DNA of 64,000 bases from Streptomyces hoynatensis (GTDB lineage Bacteria; Actinomycetota; Actinomycetes; Streptomycetales; Streptomycetaceae). Positions 16,421-25,533 of this stretch are shown piece by piece. How positions within the stretch are numbered: the first letter of the stretch is position 1; each line of letters begins with the position of its first letter. The translations under genes and the position numbers were made by a program. Location: contig NZ_RBAL01000010.1 of the NCBI RefSeq assembly GCF_003626535.1, positions 202,559-266,558 of the forward strand, in the 5' to 3' direction. The notes beneath the pieces are model-generated. The model was not told where the DNA came from, searched no databases, and saw only the letters and a list, made by a program, of their open reading frames with translations.

Positions 16421-16450
16421 CCGCCCGGGCGCGCGGAATCGCCCGGGCGG
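16421..16450 (+). terminator. Terminator of dasR
   Basis: CCGCCCGGGCG (16421-16431) pairs perfectly with 16440-16450 over an 8-nt loop, starting 16 bp after the dasR stop. No T-tract. Confidence 0.75.
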
Positions 16451-16534
16451 GATGCGCCCGTCCCATGGTTTTCCTGGCCCGACTGGCCTAGATTCCCGCC
16501 CGTCAGTCAATGATGACCGGCGGGAGGACACCCC

Positions 16535-18748
16535 GTGCACGTCATGCAGCAGGTACGACAGGCAGGACCCCGCACCGTCGCCGTCTGGACGGGCGTCGCG
16601 CTCGTGGGCGCCATCGGCTGGGCCATGCTGGCGCTCTCCAGGGGCGAGGAGGTCTCGGCCGCCTGGATGGTGGCCGCCGCGCTGGGCTCGTACGCCATCG
16701 GTTACCGGTTCTACGCCCGCTTCATCACCACCAGGGTGCTGAGAGCCGACAAGACGAGAGCCACCCCGGCCGAGCGCATGGCCGACGGCCTCGACTACCA
16801 CCCGACCGACCGCCGGGTGCTGCTCGGCCACCACTTCGCCGGCATCTCGGGCGCCGGCCCCCTGGTCGGCCCGGTGCTCGCGGCCCAGATGGGCTACCTG
16901 CCCGGCACGATCTGGATCATCGTCGGCGTCATCTTCGCCGGGGCCGTGCAGGACATGGTGGTGCTGTTCTTCTCCACCAGGCGGGACGGCAAGAGCCTGG
17001 GGCAGATCGCGCGCGAGGAGATCGGGCTCGTCGGCGGCATCGCCGCGGTCGTGGCGATCTTCGTCATCATGATCATCATTCTGGCGGTGCTCGCGCTGGT
17101 CGTCGTCAACGCGCTGGCCGAGTCCCCCTGGGGCACCTGGTCCGTCGGACTGACCATCCCCATCGCCCTGTTCATGGGCGTCTACCTGCGCTATCTGCGG
17201 CCGGGCCGGGTCGCCGAGGTCACCGTGATCGGCGTCGCCCTGCTGCTGCTCGCCATCGCCTCCGGGCGCTGGATCGCCAACTCCGGGCTCGCGGACGCGT
17301 TCACCCTGGCCCCGGGCACGCTGGTGACCTGGCTGATCATCTACGGCTTCGCCGCCTCGGTCGCGCCCGTGTGGCTGCTGCTGGTGCCGCGGGACTATCT
17401 GTCGACCTTCATGAAGATCGGCACCATCGTGCTGCTCGCGCTGGCGCTCGTCCTGACGCTGCCCACGCTGAAGATGGAGGACGTCACCGACTTCGCCTCG
17501 CGCGGCGACGGGCCCGTCTTCGCCGGCTCCCTCTTCCCGTTCGTCTTCATCACCATCGCCTGCGGAGCGCTCTCCGGCTTCCACTCGCTGATCTCCTCGG
17601 GCACCACGCCGAAGATGATCCAGAAGGAGACCCAGGTGCGCACCATCGGCTACGGGGCCATGCTGATGGAGTCCTCGGTGGCGATGATGGCGATCACCGC
17701 CGCCTGCATCCTCGACCCCGGCGTCTACTTCGCGATGAACGCCCCGCCCGCCGTCATCGGCGACACGGTGCAGGCCGCCTCGGACACCATCACCTCCTGG
17801 GGCTTCACGCTCACCCCCGACCAGCTCACCTCGGCCGCCCACGCGGTGCAGGAGTCCTCGCTGCTCTCGCGCACCGGCGGCGCCCCGACGCTGGCGCTCG
17901 GCCTCTCCACGATCCTCACCGACTTCGTCGGCGGGGACACGATGGCCGCCTACTGGTACCACTTCGCCATCATGTTCGAGGCCCTGTTCATCCTGACCGC
18001 GATAGACGCCGGGACCAGGGTCGGCCGCTTCATCCTGCAGGACGCCCTGGCCGGCCTCCACCCGCGGCTCGACCGCCTGCGTTCCACGAGCTGGGTCCCG
18101 GGCGTCCTGCTGACCAGCGGCATCGTGGTCGCGCTCTGGGGCTATCTGCTGTGGGTCGGCGTGCACGACCCGCTGGGCGGGATCAACACGCTGTATCCCG
18201 TCTTCGGCATCTCCAACCAGCTGCTCGGCGCCATCGCGCTCGCGGTGTGCACGGTGCTGCTGGTGAAGTCGGGGCGGCTGCGCTACGCCTGGGTGACCTT
18301 CGTGCCGCTGGTGTGGGTCTCGGTCGTCACGCTGACGGCCAGCTGGCAGAAGGTGTTCTCCGGCGACCCCGCGGTCGGCTTCCTCGCCCAGCGCGACAAG
18401 TACCAGGACGGCATCGACTCCGGGCAGCTGATCGGCGCCGCCAAGGACATGGACGACATGCACACCATCGTCACCAACGCCACGGTGGACGCGGCCGTGT
18501 CCGCGCTGCTGGCCCTGCTCGTCCTCGTCGTGTTCGCCGACGCGCTCCGGGTGTGCGTCAAGGCGGTGCGGCACCCGGAGACCGCGCGGCTGTCGGAGGC
18601 CCCGTACGTCGCGTCGCGGCTGATCGCGCCGGCCGGGCTGATCCCGACCAGGCAGGAGCGCGAGGAACTCGCCGCCGCGGGCCTCGGCCCGGGCGGCGGC
18701 ATCCCGGAGCAGTCCCGCGGCGCGGAGCGGGTGGAGGCCCGCGAATGA
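16535..18748 (+). CDS. cstA: CstA-family carbon starvation/pyruvate-peptide transporter
   Basis: 737 residues with about 16 hydrophobic helices. The conserved CstA segments HHFAGISGAGPLVGPVLAAQ (about 98-117) and GALSGFHSLISSGTTPKM (about 345-362) are present. Homologues import pyruvate or peptides when carbon is scarce. GTG 16535 has CGGGAGGA (16521-16528) upstream. The C-terminal 60 residues are a cytoplasmic tail. It is coupled by ATGA overlap to a YbdD-like small protein, the usual partner. Confidence 0.92.
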   Translation: MHVMQQVRQAGPRTVAVWTGVALVGAIGWAMLALSRGEEVSAAWMVAAALGSYAIGYRFYARFITTRVLRADKTRATPAERMADGLDYHPTDRRVLLGHHFAGISGAGPLVGPVLAAQMGYLPGTIWIIVGVIFAGAVQDMVVLFFSTRRDGKSLGQIAREEIGLVGGIAAVVAIFVIMIIILAVLALVVVNALAESPWGTWSVGLTIPIALFMGVYLRYLRPGRVAEVTVIGVALLLLAIASGRWIANSGLADAFTLAPGTLVTWLIIYGFAASVAPVWLLLVPRDYLSTFMKIGTIVLLALALVLTLPTLKMEDVTDFASRGDGPVFAGSLFPFVFITIACGALSGFHSLISSGTTPKMIQKETQVRTIGYGAMLMESSVAMMAITAACILDPGVYFAMNAPPAVIGDTVQAASDTITSWGFTLTPDQLTSAAHAVQESSLLSRTGGAPTLALGLSTILTDFVGGDTMAAYWYHFAIMFEALFILTAIDAGTRVGRFILQDALAGLHPRLDRLRSTSWVPGVLLTSGIVVALWGYLLWVGVHDPLGGINTLYPVFGISNQLLGAIALAVCTVLLVKSGRLRYAWVTFVPLVWVSVVTLTASWQKVFSGDPAVGFLAQRDKYQDGIDSGQLIGAAKDMDDMHTIVTNATVDAAVSALLALLVLVVFADALRVCVKAVRHPETARLSEAPYVASRLIAPAGLIPTRQEREELAAAGLGPGGGIPEQSRGAERVEARE

Positions 18749-18969
18749 GCCGGGCGGGCGCGCTGGCCGCCGCGCCGCGCCGGGCGGCGGCCTGGCTGTG
18801 GTGGTACCTCACGGAACTCACCGGCGAGAACGCCTACGCGCGCTACGTGGCGAGGGCGAGGGGCGCGGACCCGGCCGCGCCGGTCGCGAGCCGCCGGGAG
18901 TTCGAGCGGGAACGCGTCGAGCGCCGGTACGCCGACCCGCGCAACGGGCCGGGCGGCGGCTGCTGCTGA
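18745..18969 (+). CDS. YbdD/YjiX-family small protein (CstA partner)
   Basis: 74 residues. The segment WLWWYLTELTGENAYARYVARARGADP and the end RYADPRNGPGGGCC match the YbdD/YjiX (DUF466) family, whose members are nearly always encoded directly after CstA and are needed for pyruvate uptake in enterobacteria. The ATG overlaps the cstA stop (ATGA), giving translational coupling. Too short for many gene callers, but start, coupling and family agree. Confidence 0.85.
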   Translation: MSRAGALAAAPRRAAAWLWWYLTELTGENAYARYVARARGADPAAPVASRREFERERVERRYADPRNGPGGGCC

Positions 18970-19064
18970 GGCCGGGGGCGGCGGCGCCCCGCCAGGTCGC
19001 CGCCGCCCTCCGCACGCCGCCGCGCACGCCGCCCCCGGCGCTCGCGGGGCGGCAACGCCCGCCC

Positions 19065-19138
19065 CCGGGATGCCTTTCGGGTGCCCTCCGGGATGCCTTT
19101 CGGATGCCTCCCGGGTACCTTTGGCGCGCCTTTGAGGG
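19065..19138. repeat. Degenerate 11-12 bp repeat array in the cstA/DUF2079 gap
   Basis: Within the 299-bp gap 18970-19268 no gene is seen. GGGATGCCTTTCGG occurs twice (19067-19080 and 19090-19103), embedded in about six diverged units of the form CGGGATGCCTTT. The array may form slipped structures or be a remnant of repeat expansion. Confidence 0.55.
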
Positions 19139-19268
19139 CTCTTGTCCGCTCTTCGGCCAGCGGCGCCCGGCGCAGAGGGGAACTTTTCGGCCGGGTGGCG
19201 CGTCCGGACGGGGAGGGACCCGGGTAGCCGCCGTCCCACGCCCCTTCCCCGGACCCGGCTGTACACCG

Positions 19269-20744
19269 ATGCCCCTGCCGACCACCGACGCCCTCCCGCT
19301 CGGCCACCGACCGGCCGCCTCGCCGCCGCCCGGCCCCGCGCCGCCGCGGTGGGCCCGCATGCCCCGCGGCGACGCCTACGCGCTCGCCGCCGGCTTCTTC
19401 CTGGTCTACGTGGCGCTCTCGGTGACCAGGTACCGCGCCTACGGCAACCTCTCCTGGGACCTGGGGATATTCGAGCAGGTCGTGCGCTCCTACGCGCACC
19501 TGCGCGCCCCCGTCGCCGACCTGAAGGGGCCGGGATACCGGGCGCTCGGCGACCACTTCAGCCCGGTCACCGCGCTGATCGCCCCGCTCTACCGGCTGTT
19601 CCCCAGCCCCGTCACGCTGCTCGTCGTCCAGGCCGCGCTGTTCGCCGTCTCGGTGGTGCCCGTCACGCGCTGCGCCGGCCTGTTCCTCGGGCGGGCGCAG
19701 GGCGCCGCGATCGGCGCCGCCTACGGGCTGTCCTGGGGAGTGCAGCGGGCGGTGGACTTCGACTTCCACGAGATATGTTTCGCCGTGCCGCTGCTGGCCT
19801 TCGCGCTGGAGGCGCTGCTGCGCGAGCGCTGGTGGGCGGCCCTGTGCTGGGGACTGCCCCTGCTGCTGGTCAAGGAGGACCTCGGCCTGACCCTGGCCGC
19901 ACTCGCCCTCCTCGTCGCCGCCCGGGCCGCCCGCCTCGGCGCCCGGCGGGCCGCGGCCGCCGCCCTGGCCGTGGCCGCGGGCGCCGTGCTGGCCTGCGCG
20001 CTGATCACCGCGGTGCTGATACCGGCGTTCAACACCTCCGGGCACTACGACTACTGGTCGAAGGTGAGCCACGAGGGCGGGCCGCTGCACACCATGGCCT
20101 CCGTCGCCTTCGCCGCCGCCGACCAGAAGCTGCGCACCCTCGCGTGGGTGCTGCTGCCCACCACCGGCCTGCTCGCGCTGCGCTCCCCGCTGCCGCTGCT
20201 CGCCCTCCCCACCCTGGCCTGGCGCTTTCTGGGCGACGACCCGCACTACTGGGGCACCGACTGGCACTACAGCGCCGTCCTGATGCCCGTGGTCTTCCTC
20301 GCCCTGGTGGACGCCCTTCCCCGCGGCCTGCGTTCGCCGCGCCCCTGGCTGCGCGGCTACGCCCGCCACCTGCCCCTCGCCGTGCTGGCCGCGGCCCTCG
20401 CCCTGAGCACCACCCTGCCCGTCGCCGGCCTCACGCACGCGGACACCTACCGGGCGGGCCAGGCCGCCGCCGCCGGCGACCGGGTGCTCGCCGCCGTGCC
20501 CGACGGCGCCCGGGTCGCGGCCAACGTGCGCCCCATCGCCCATCTCACCGGCCGCTGCCGGGTGTTCTGGATCGGCGACACCACGGCGGGGCCCGGCTAT
20601 CCCGGCCACCCCGACTATGTGGCCTACTACGACGCGGCGCAGACCACCTCGGGCCTGCTCGCGCACGCCGCCGCGCTCTACCCGGGCACCGCCTGGGAAC
20701 TGCTCGCCGCCGAGGACGGCTTCTGGGTGCTGCGCCGGCGCTGA
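19269..20744 (+). CDS. DUF2079 multi-pass membrane protein
   Basis: 491 residues. The N-terminal 35 residues are Pro/Ala-rich, then roughly ten hydrophobic helices follow. The conserved DUF2079 features LSWDLGIFEQVVRSYAH and GDHFSPVTALIAPLYRLFP are present near residues 65-115. The fold is that of GT-C-like membrane enzymes, so a glycosyl-transfer or lipid-linked sugar role is possible but unproven. Start ATG 19269 is the first plausible one; MPRGDAY (ATG 19359) is a shorter alternative. Read-through from cstA is unlikely given the repeat-rich gap. Confidence 0.8.
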   Translation: MPLPTTDALPLGHRPAASPPPGPAPPRWARMPRGDAYALAAGFFLVYVALSVTRYRAYGNLSWDLGIFEQVVRSYAHLRAPVADLKGPGYRALGDHFSPVTALIAPLYRLFPSPVTLLVVQAALFAVSVVPVTRCAGLFLGRAQGAAIGAAYGLSWGVQRAVDFDFHEICFAVPLLAFALEALLRERWWAALCWGLPLLLVKEDLGLTLAALALLVAARAARLGARRAAAAALAVAAGAVLACALITAVLIPAFNTSGHYDYWSKVSHEGGPLHTMASVAFAAADQKLRTLAWVLLPTTGLLALRSPLPLLALPTLAWRFLGDDPHYWGTDWHYSAVLMPVVFLALVDALPRGLRSPRPWLRGYARHLPLAVLAAALALSTTLPVAGLTHADTYRAGQAAAAGDRVLAAVPDGARVAANVRPIAHLTGRCRVFWIGDTTAGPGYPGHPDYVAYYDAAQTTSGLLAHAAALYPGTAWELLAAEDGFWVLRRR

Positions 20745-20807
20745 CCGGCCTCCCGTCCGCCGTGCGGGGGATGGGCGCTGTCGGTGGCCTGGCCCAGACT
20801 GGGGGCC

Positions 20808-21344
20808 ATGGACGTATCGATCAGGCGGGCCGAACCGCAAGAACTGGCGGCGGTGGGCGAGCTGACCGCCGAGGTGTACCTCGCCGACGGGCTGCTGGCC
20901 GAAGGCGCGGACGACCCGTATCTGTCCCACCTGCGGGACGCGGCCGGGCGGGCGGCCCACGCCGAGGTGCTGGTGGCCCTCGACCCCGCCGACCCGGCCG
21001 CCGGGCCGCTGGGCACCGTGACCTTCGTGGGGCGCGGCGGGAAGCTGGCCGAGGTGTCGGGCGAGGGGGAGGCCGAGTTCCGGATGCTGGCCGTGCGCCC
21101 CGAGGCGCGGGGCCGCGGGGTGGGCGAGGCGCTGGTCCGCGAGTGCCTGCGGCGGGCGCGCGCCCTCGGCAGAAAGCGCGTGCTTCTTTCCAGTCAGTTG
21201 CAGATGCACACGGCCCATCGGCTGTACCGGCGGCTCGGCTTCGTTCGGGCCCCGGAGCGCGACTGGGAGCCGGTCCCGGGCCTCATGCTTCACGCGTTCG
21301 CGCACGAGTTCGCAGCCGACCCCGAGCCGGAACACAACATATAG
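20808..21344 (+). CDS. GNAT-family N-acetyltransferase
   Basis: 178 residues. GNAT fold with motif A visible as MLAVRPEARGRGVGEALVREC (acetyl-CoA binding R-x2-G-x-G/A pattern, RGRGVG) and motif B around HRLYRRLGFVRAPERDWE. It transfers an acetyl group from acetyl-CoA to an unidentified amine. ATG 20808 follows CAGACT by 8 nt, so the message is probably leaderless. The gene ends 28 bp before the putative promoter of the cobalamin riboswitch. Confidence 0.87.
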   Translation: MDVSIRRAEPQELAAVGELTAEVYLADGLLAEGADDPYLSHLRDAAGRAAHAEVLVALDPADPAAGPLGTVTFVGRGGKLAEVSGEGEAEFRMLAVRPEARGRGVGEALVRECLRRARALGRKRVLLSSQLQMHTAHRLYRRLGFVRAPERDWEPVPGLMLHAFAHEFAADPEPEHNI

Positions 21345-21384
21345 GGGCGCGCGCGTTCCCCGGCACTAGATGTATGCTCATCCC

Positions 21385-21575
21385 GCTGTCGCCGCAGGGG
21401 AATCCGGTGCGAATCCGGAACTGTCCCGCAACGGTGTGTTCCGGGCTGCTTTGAGGCGGCGCGGAGGGCCGGTTCGCCGTCCGTCCCCGCCGCCTCCTCC
21501 CGCCCGGGACGAGTCCGACCGCCCTCGGCGGCGTCGACACACGTCCGGGCCCCGTGGGCTGGGCCGGCGGACGCC
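21385..21575 (+). promoter_or_regulatory. Cobalamin (B12) riboswitch upstream of nrdAB
   Basis: The 325-bp leader carries the conserved cobalamin core: GGGGAATCCGGTGCGAATCC (21397-21416), then CTGTCCCGCAACGGTG (21421-21436), and further on GGGACGAGTCCGACC (21504-21518). A possible expression-platform hairpin pairs 21543-21552 with 21561-21572 (two-base bulge). A -10-like TATGCT sits at 21373-21378. Streptomyces class Ia nrdAB is known to be repressed through such a riboswitch when B12 allows the class II enzyme to work. Confidence 0.9.
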
Positions 21576-21669
21576 GCGGCATGCCTTTGCCTTACCACAC
21601 GCATGCCTGCGCGCCCCGCTGCCGCCTTGCGCCACCAGGGGGCCACCGCGATACGAGGGAGAGCACCCA

Positions 21670-24120
21670 GTGACCATCGCACCCGAAGCACCCGCGGAGC
21701 CCGTCACAGCCGGGCTCGCGCGCACGCTCGCCGCGCTCGCCGCGGACCTGCCCGACACCGAGGCGGAGCGCGTCCTGGCCGCCGTGCGCCGCGGGCTGCG
21801 CCCCGAGGCGGACGCGGCCGAGGCCCGGGCCCTGGCCGTGGAGGCCGCGGCCGGGCTCATCGCCGAGGAGCCCGCCTACTCCCGGCTCGCCGCCCGGCTG
21901 CTCACCCTCGCGATCCGGGAAGAGGCCGCGGGCCAGGGCGCCGTCTCCTTCTCCGCCTCGATCGCCGTCGGCCACCGCGAGGGCCTGATCTCCGCCCGCA
22001 CCGCCGGTTTCGTGGCCCGGCACGCGGCGCGCCTCGACCGGCTGGCCGAGGAGACGGTGGCCGCGGGCGCGGACGACCGTTTCGAGTACTTCGGGCTGCG
22101 TACCGTCGAGACCAGGTACGCGCTGCGCCACCCGACCACCCGCCGGCTGATCGAGACGCCCCAGCACTTCCTGCTGCGCGTCGCCTGCGGCCTGGCCGCC
22201 GACGAGTCCGCGGAGGCCGTGGCCGAAGTCACCGGGTTCTACCGGCTCCTGAGCAGCCTGGCCTACCTGCCCTCCTCCCCCACCCTGTTCAACTCGGGCA
22301 CCAGCCACCCCCAGATGTCCTCCTGCTTCCTGCTGGACTCGCCCCGGGACGAGCTCGACTCGATCTACGAGCGCTACCACCAGGTCGCCCGGCTCTCCAA
22401 GCACGCCGGCGGGATCGGCATCCCCTACACGCGGGTGCGCTCCCGCGGCTCCCTGATCCGCGGCACCAACGGCACGTCCAACGGCATCGTGCCGTTCCTG
22501 CGCACGCTCGACTCCTCGGTCGCCGCGGTGAACCAGGGCGGCAGGCGCAAGGGCGCGGCCTGCGTCTACCTGGAGACCTGGCACGCCGACCTGGAGGAGT
22601 TCCTCGAACTGCGGGACAACACCGGGGAGGACGCCCGCCGCACGCACAACCTGAACCTCGCCCACTGGATTCCGGACGAGTTCATGCGCCGCGTCGAGGC
22701 CGACGCCGACTGGTCGCTGTTCTCCCCCTCCGACGTGCCGGAGCTGACCGACCTGTGGGGCGAGGAGTTCGACGCCGCCTACCGCCGCGCGGAGGCGGCC
22801 GGCCTCGCGGTCAGATCCGTGCCGGCGCGGCAGCTCTACGCCCGCATGATGCGCACCCTGGCGCAGACGGGCAACGGCTGGATGACGTTCAAGGACACCG
22901 CCAACCGCACGGCCAACCAGACCGCGCGGCCCGGCTCCGTCGTCCACTCCTCCAACCTCTGCACGGAGATCCTGGAGGTCACCGACGACGGGGAGACCGC
23001 GGTCTGCAACCTCGGGTCCGTCAACCTGGCGGCCCACCTCGGCGCCGACGGCCGGATGGACTGGGAGCGGCTGGACGCCACGGTGCACACGGCCGTCACC
23101 TTCCTGGACCGGGTCGTCGACCGCAACTACTACCCCACCCCCCAGGCGAAGACCTCCAACTCCCGCTGGCGCCCGGTGGCGCTCGGGGTGATGGGCCTGC
23201 AGGACGTCTTCTTCCGGCTGGGCCTGCCCTTCGACTCCGCCGAGGCCCGCGAGCTGTCCACCCGGATCGCCGAGCGGATCATGCTCGCCGCCTACGAGAC
23301 CTCGGCCGCCCTCGCCGAACGGCACGGGCCGCACCCCGGCTGGGCCGACACCCGCACCGCGCGCGGCGTGCTGCACCCCGACCACTATCCGGACGCCCAC
23401 CCGGCCTGGCCCGAGCGGTGGCAGGCCCTGCGCACCCGGGTGGCCGCCTCGGGGCTGCGCAACGCCCTGCTGCTCGCCATCGCGCCCACCGCCACCATCG
23501 CCTCGATCGCCGGGGTGTACGAGTGCATCGAGCCGCAGGTGTCCAACCTGTTCAAGCGCGAGACGCTCAGCGGGGAGTTCCTCCAGGTCAACTCCTACCT
23601 GGTGGCCGAGTTGAAGCGGCTCGGCCGGTGGCACGAGGCCACCCGCGCCGCGCTGCGCGAGGCGAACGGCTCGGTGGCGCGGCTGCCCGGGCTGCCGCCG
23701 CGGCTGCGGGAGCTGTACCGCACGGCCTGGGAGCTGCCGCAGCGCGCGCTGATCGACATGGCCGCCGCCCGCACCCCGTACCTGGACCAGAGCCAGTCGC
23801 TCAACCTGTTCATGGCCGCGCCGACCATCGGCAAGCTCAGCTCGATGTACGCCTACGCCTGGAAGAGCGGCCTGAAGACCACGTACTACCTGCGCTCGCG
23901 CCCGGCGACCAGGATCGCCCAGGCCGCCGGCGCCGCCACGGCCGCCACGGCCCGGCCCGCCGGCGCCTCCCCCGCAGGCGGCGTTCCCGACGGCGTTCCC
24001 ACCGGAGTTCCCACCGGCGTTCCCCCCGCCGGTTCCCCCGCCGCCGAGGCGGCCGCCTTCCCCGAGCAGGCCGTCGCCTGCTCCCTGGAAAACCCCGAGT
24101 CCTGCGAGGCCTGCCAGTGA
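21670..24120 (+). CDS. nrdA: Class Ia ribonucleotide reductase, large subunit
   Basis: 816 residues. The catalytic set is visible: Cys of MSSCFLLD, the active-site N-x-C-x-E in SSNLCTEILEV, Cys of TAVCNLGSVNLA, the radical-relay Tyr pair in TTYYLRSRP, and the C-terminal redox pair SCEACQ at the very end. An ATP-cone-like region fills the N-terminus. Between the Tyr pair and the tail lies a low-complexity Ala/Pro/Gly linker with GVPTG repeats. It reduces ribonucleotides with NrdB. GTG 21670 follows GAGGGAG (21656-21662). Controlled by the upstream riboswitch. Confidence 0.95.
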   Translation: MTIAPEAPAEPVTAGLARTLAALAADLPDTEAERVLAAVRRGLRPEADAAEARALAVEAAAGLIAEEPAYSRLAARLLTLAIREEAAGQGAVSFSASIAVGHREGLISARTAGFVARHAARLDRLAEETVAAGADDRFEYFGLRTVETRYALRHPTTRRLIETPQHFLLRVACGLAADESAEAVAEVTGFYRLLSSLAYLPSSPTLFNSGTSHPQMSSCFLLDSPRDELDSIYERYHQVARLSKHAGGIGIPYTRVRSRGSLIRGTNGTSNGIVPFLRTLDSSVAAVNQGGRRKGAACVYLETWHADLEEFLELRDNTGEDARRTHNLNLAHWIPDEFMRRVEADADWSLFSPSDVPELTDLWGEEFDAAYRRAEAAGLAVRSVPARQLYARMMRTLAQTGNGWMTFKDTANRTANQTARPGSVVHSSNLCTEILEVTDDGETAVCNLGSVNLAAHLGADGRMDWERLDATVHTAVTFLDRVVDRNYYPTPQAKTSNSRWRPVALGVMGLQDVFFRLGLPFDSAEARELSTRIAERIMLAAYETSAALAERHGPHPGWADTRTARGVLHPDHYPDAHPAWPERWQALRTRVAASGLRNALLLAIAPTATIASIAGVYECIEPQVSNLFKRETLSGEFLQVNSYLVAELKRLGRWHEATRAALREANGSVARLPGLPPRLRELYRTAWELPQRALIDMAAARTPYLDQSQSLNLFMAAPTIGKLSSMYAYAWKSGLKTTYYLRSRPATRIAQAAGAATAATARPAGASPAGGVPDGVPTGVPTGVPPAGSPAAEAAAFPEQAVACSLENPESCEACQ

Positions 24121-25196
24121 CCACCACCGCCGATTCCCCCGCGCCGCACACGCCCGGCACCCCGGACGCCGCGGACGCCCCGCCCGCCCCGGCGGAGCGG
24201 AACCTGCTCGACCCCGGCTTCGAGCTGACCCTGCGCCCGATGCGCTACCCCGGCTTCTACGAGCGCTACCGGGACGCGATCAAGAACACCTGGACCGTGG
24301 AGGAGGTCGACCTCCACTCGGACGTCGCCGACCTGGCCAGGCTCTCCCCGGGCGAGCAGCACCTCATCGGCCGCCTGGTCGCCTTCTTCGCCACCGGCGA
24401 CTCGATCGTGGCGAACAACCTGGTGCTGACCCTCTACAAGCACATCAACTCCCCCGAGGCGCGCCTCTACCTCTCCAGGCAGCTCTTCGAGGAGGCCGTG
24501 CACGTCCAGTTCTACCTGACGCTGCTCGACACCTACCTGCCCGATCACGAGGAGCGGGTGGCCGCCTTCGCCGCGGTCGAGAACATCCCCTCCATCCGGG
24601 AGAAGGCGAACTTCTGCTTCCGGTGGATGGACTCGGTGGAGGACCTCACCCGCCTGGAGTCGAAGGCGGACCGGCGGCGTTTCCTGCTCAACCTGATCTG
24701 CTTCGCCGCCTGCATCGAGGGCCTGTTCTTCTACGGCGCCTTCGCCTACGTCTACTGGTTCCGCTCCCGCGGCCTGCTGCACGGCCTGGCCACCGGCACC
24801 AACTGGGTCTTCCGCGACGAGAGTTGCCACATGGACTTCGCCTTCCACGTGGTGGACACCGTCCGCGAGGAGGAGCCGGACCTCTTCGACGCGGAGATGG
24901 AGCGCGAGGTGACGGCCATGCTCAAGGAGGCGGTGGCCGCGGAGCTGCAGTTCGCGCGCGACCTGTGCGGCGAGGGGCTGCCCGGCATGAACACCGAGTC
25001 GATGCGCGAGTACCTGGAGTGCGTCGCCGACCAGCGCCTGATCCGCCTCGGCCTGCGGCCGGTCTACGGCGCGCGGAACCCGTTCGCCTTCATGGAGTTG
25101 CAGAACGTGCAGGAGCTGACGAACTTCTTCGAGCGCCGCCCCTCCGCCTACCAGGTGGCGGTCGAGGGCAACGTGGCGTTCGACGACGAGTTCTGA
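24117..25196 (+). CDS. nrdB: Class Ia ribonucleotide reductase, radical-generating small subunit
   Basis: 359 residues. Diiron ligands are Asp in EEVDLHSD, Glu/His in FEEAVHVQFY (E-x2-H), Glu in CIEGLFFYG and Glu/His in RDESCHMDF. The radical tyrosine is the last residue of VQFY, so this is a tyrosyl-radical enzyme. The C-terminus is acidic (FDDEF), as needed to dock on NrdA. It overlaps nrdA by 4 bp (GTGA). The third gene of the Streptomyces nrdABS operon, nrdS, does not follow here: a strong terminator comes 9 bp after the stop. Confidence 0.95.
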   Translation: MTTTADSPAPHTPGTPDAADAPPAPAERNLLDPGFELTLRPMRYPGFYERYRDAIKNTWTVEEVDLHSDVADLARLSPGEQHLIGRLVAFFATGDSIVANNLVLTLYKHINSPEARLYLSRQLFEEAVHVQFYLTLLDTYLPDHEERVAAFAAVENIPSIREKANFCFRWMDSVEDLTRLESKADRRRFLLNLICFAACIEGLFFYGAFAYVYWFRSRGLLHGLATGTNWVFRDESCHMDFAFHVVDTVREEEPDLFDAEMEREVTAMLKEAVAAELQFARDLCGEGLPGMNTESMREYLECVADQRLIRLGLRPVYGARNPFAFMELQNVQELTNFFERRPSAYQVAVEGNVAFDDEF

Positions 25197-25205
25197 GCTT
25201 CCGGC

Positions 25206-25244
25206 GCCTGCCGGTCCCGTCGCGCCGCGGCGGGACCGGCAGGC
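25206..25244 (+). terminator. Terminator of nrdAB
   Basis: A 14-bp perfect stem (25206-25219 with 25231-25244) over an 11-nt loop, 9 bp past the nrdB stop. Confidence 0.8.
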
Positions 25245-25533
25245 ACCCGCGCCCCGGCATCCGCACGCCGCCCCCATGAATTCCCTGTCGAACGGCCACT
25301 TCCCCCGCCCTTCCCCCGGCGATTCCTGTCATCTCACCGCCGGGCGGCACGCTATTTCGGGGTTTTGGGGAAATTACCCGGGCGGCGGGACATGTGGCGA
25401 AGAAAGCCGAATCCGGAACGGCGGGGAAGGGCGCCGCCCCGGAGAATTGAAACAATAATTACTCGTTTCTCAGGAAGGACTCACAGACGTTCCCTGTGAT
25501 GGGGCCACTGCCCGATACCACAGGAGGTCTCAG
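25245..25533 (+). other. Intergenic region upstream of the dioxygenase gene
   Basis: No gene is seen. A short AT-rich island at 25446-25470 (AATTGAAACAATAATTACTC) is the likely promoter area. CAGGAGGTCT (25521-25530) is the ribosome-binding site of the next gene. Confidence 0.5.

Noticed and set aside
15536..18574. Open frame of about 1000 codons on the minus strand
   Set aside because: Antisense to dasR and cstA, with His/Arg/Gly-rich low-complexity product and no recognised domain.
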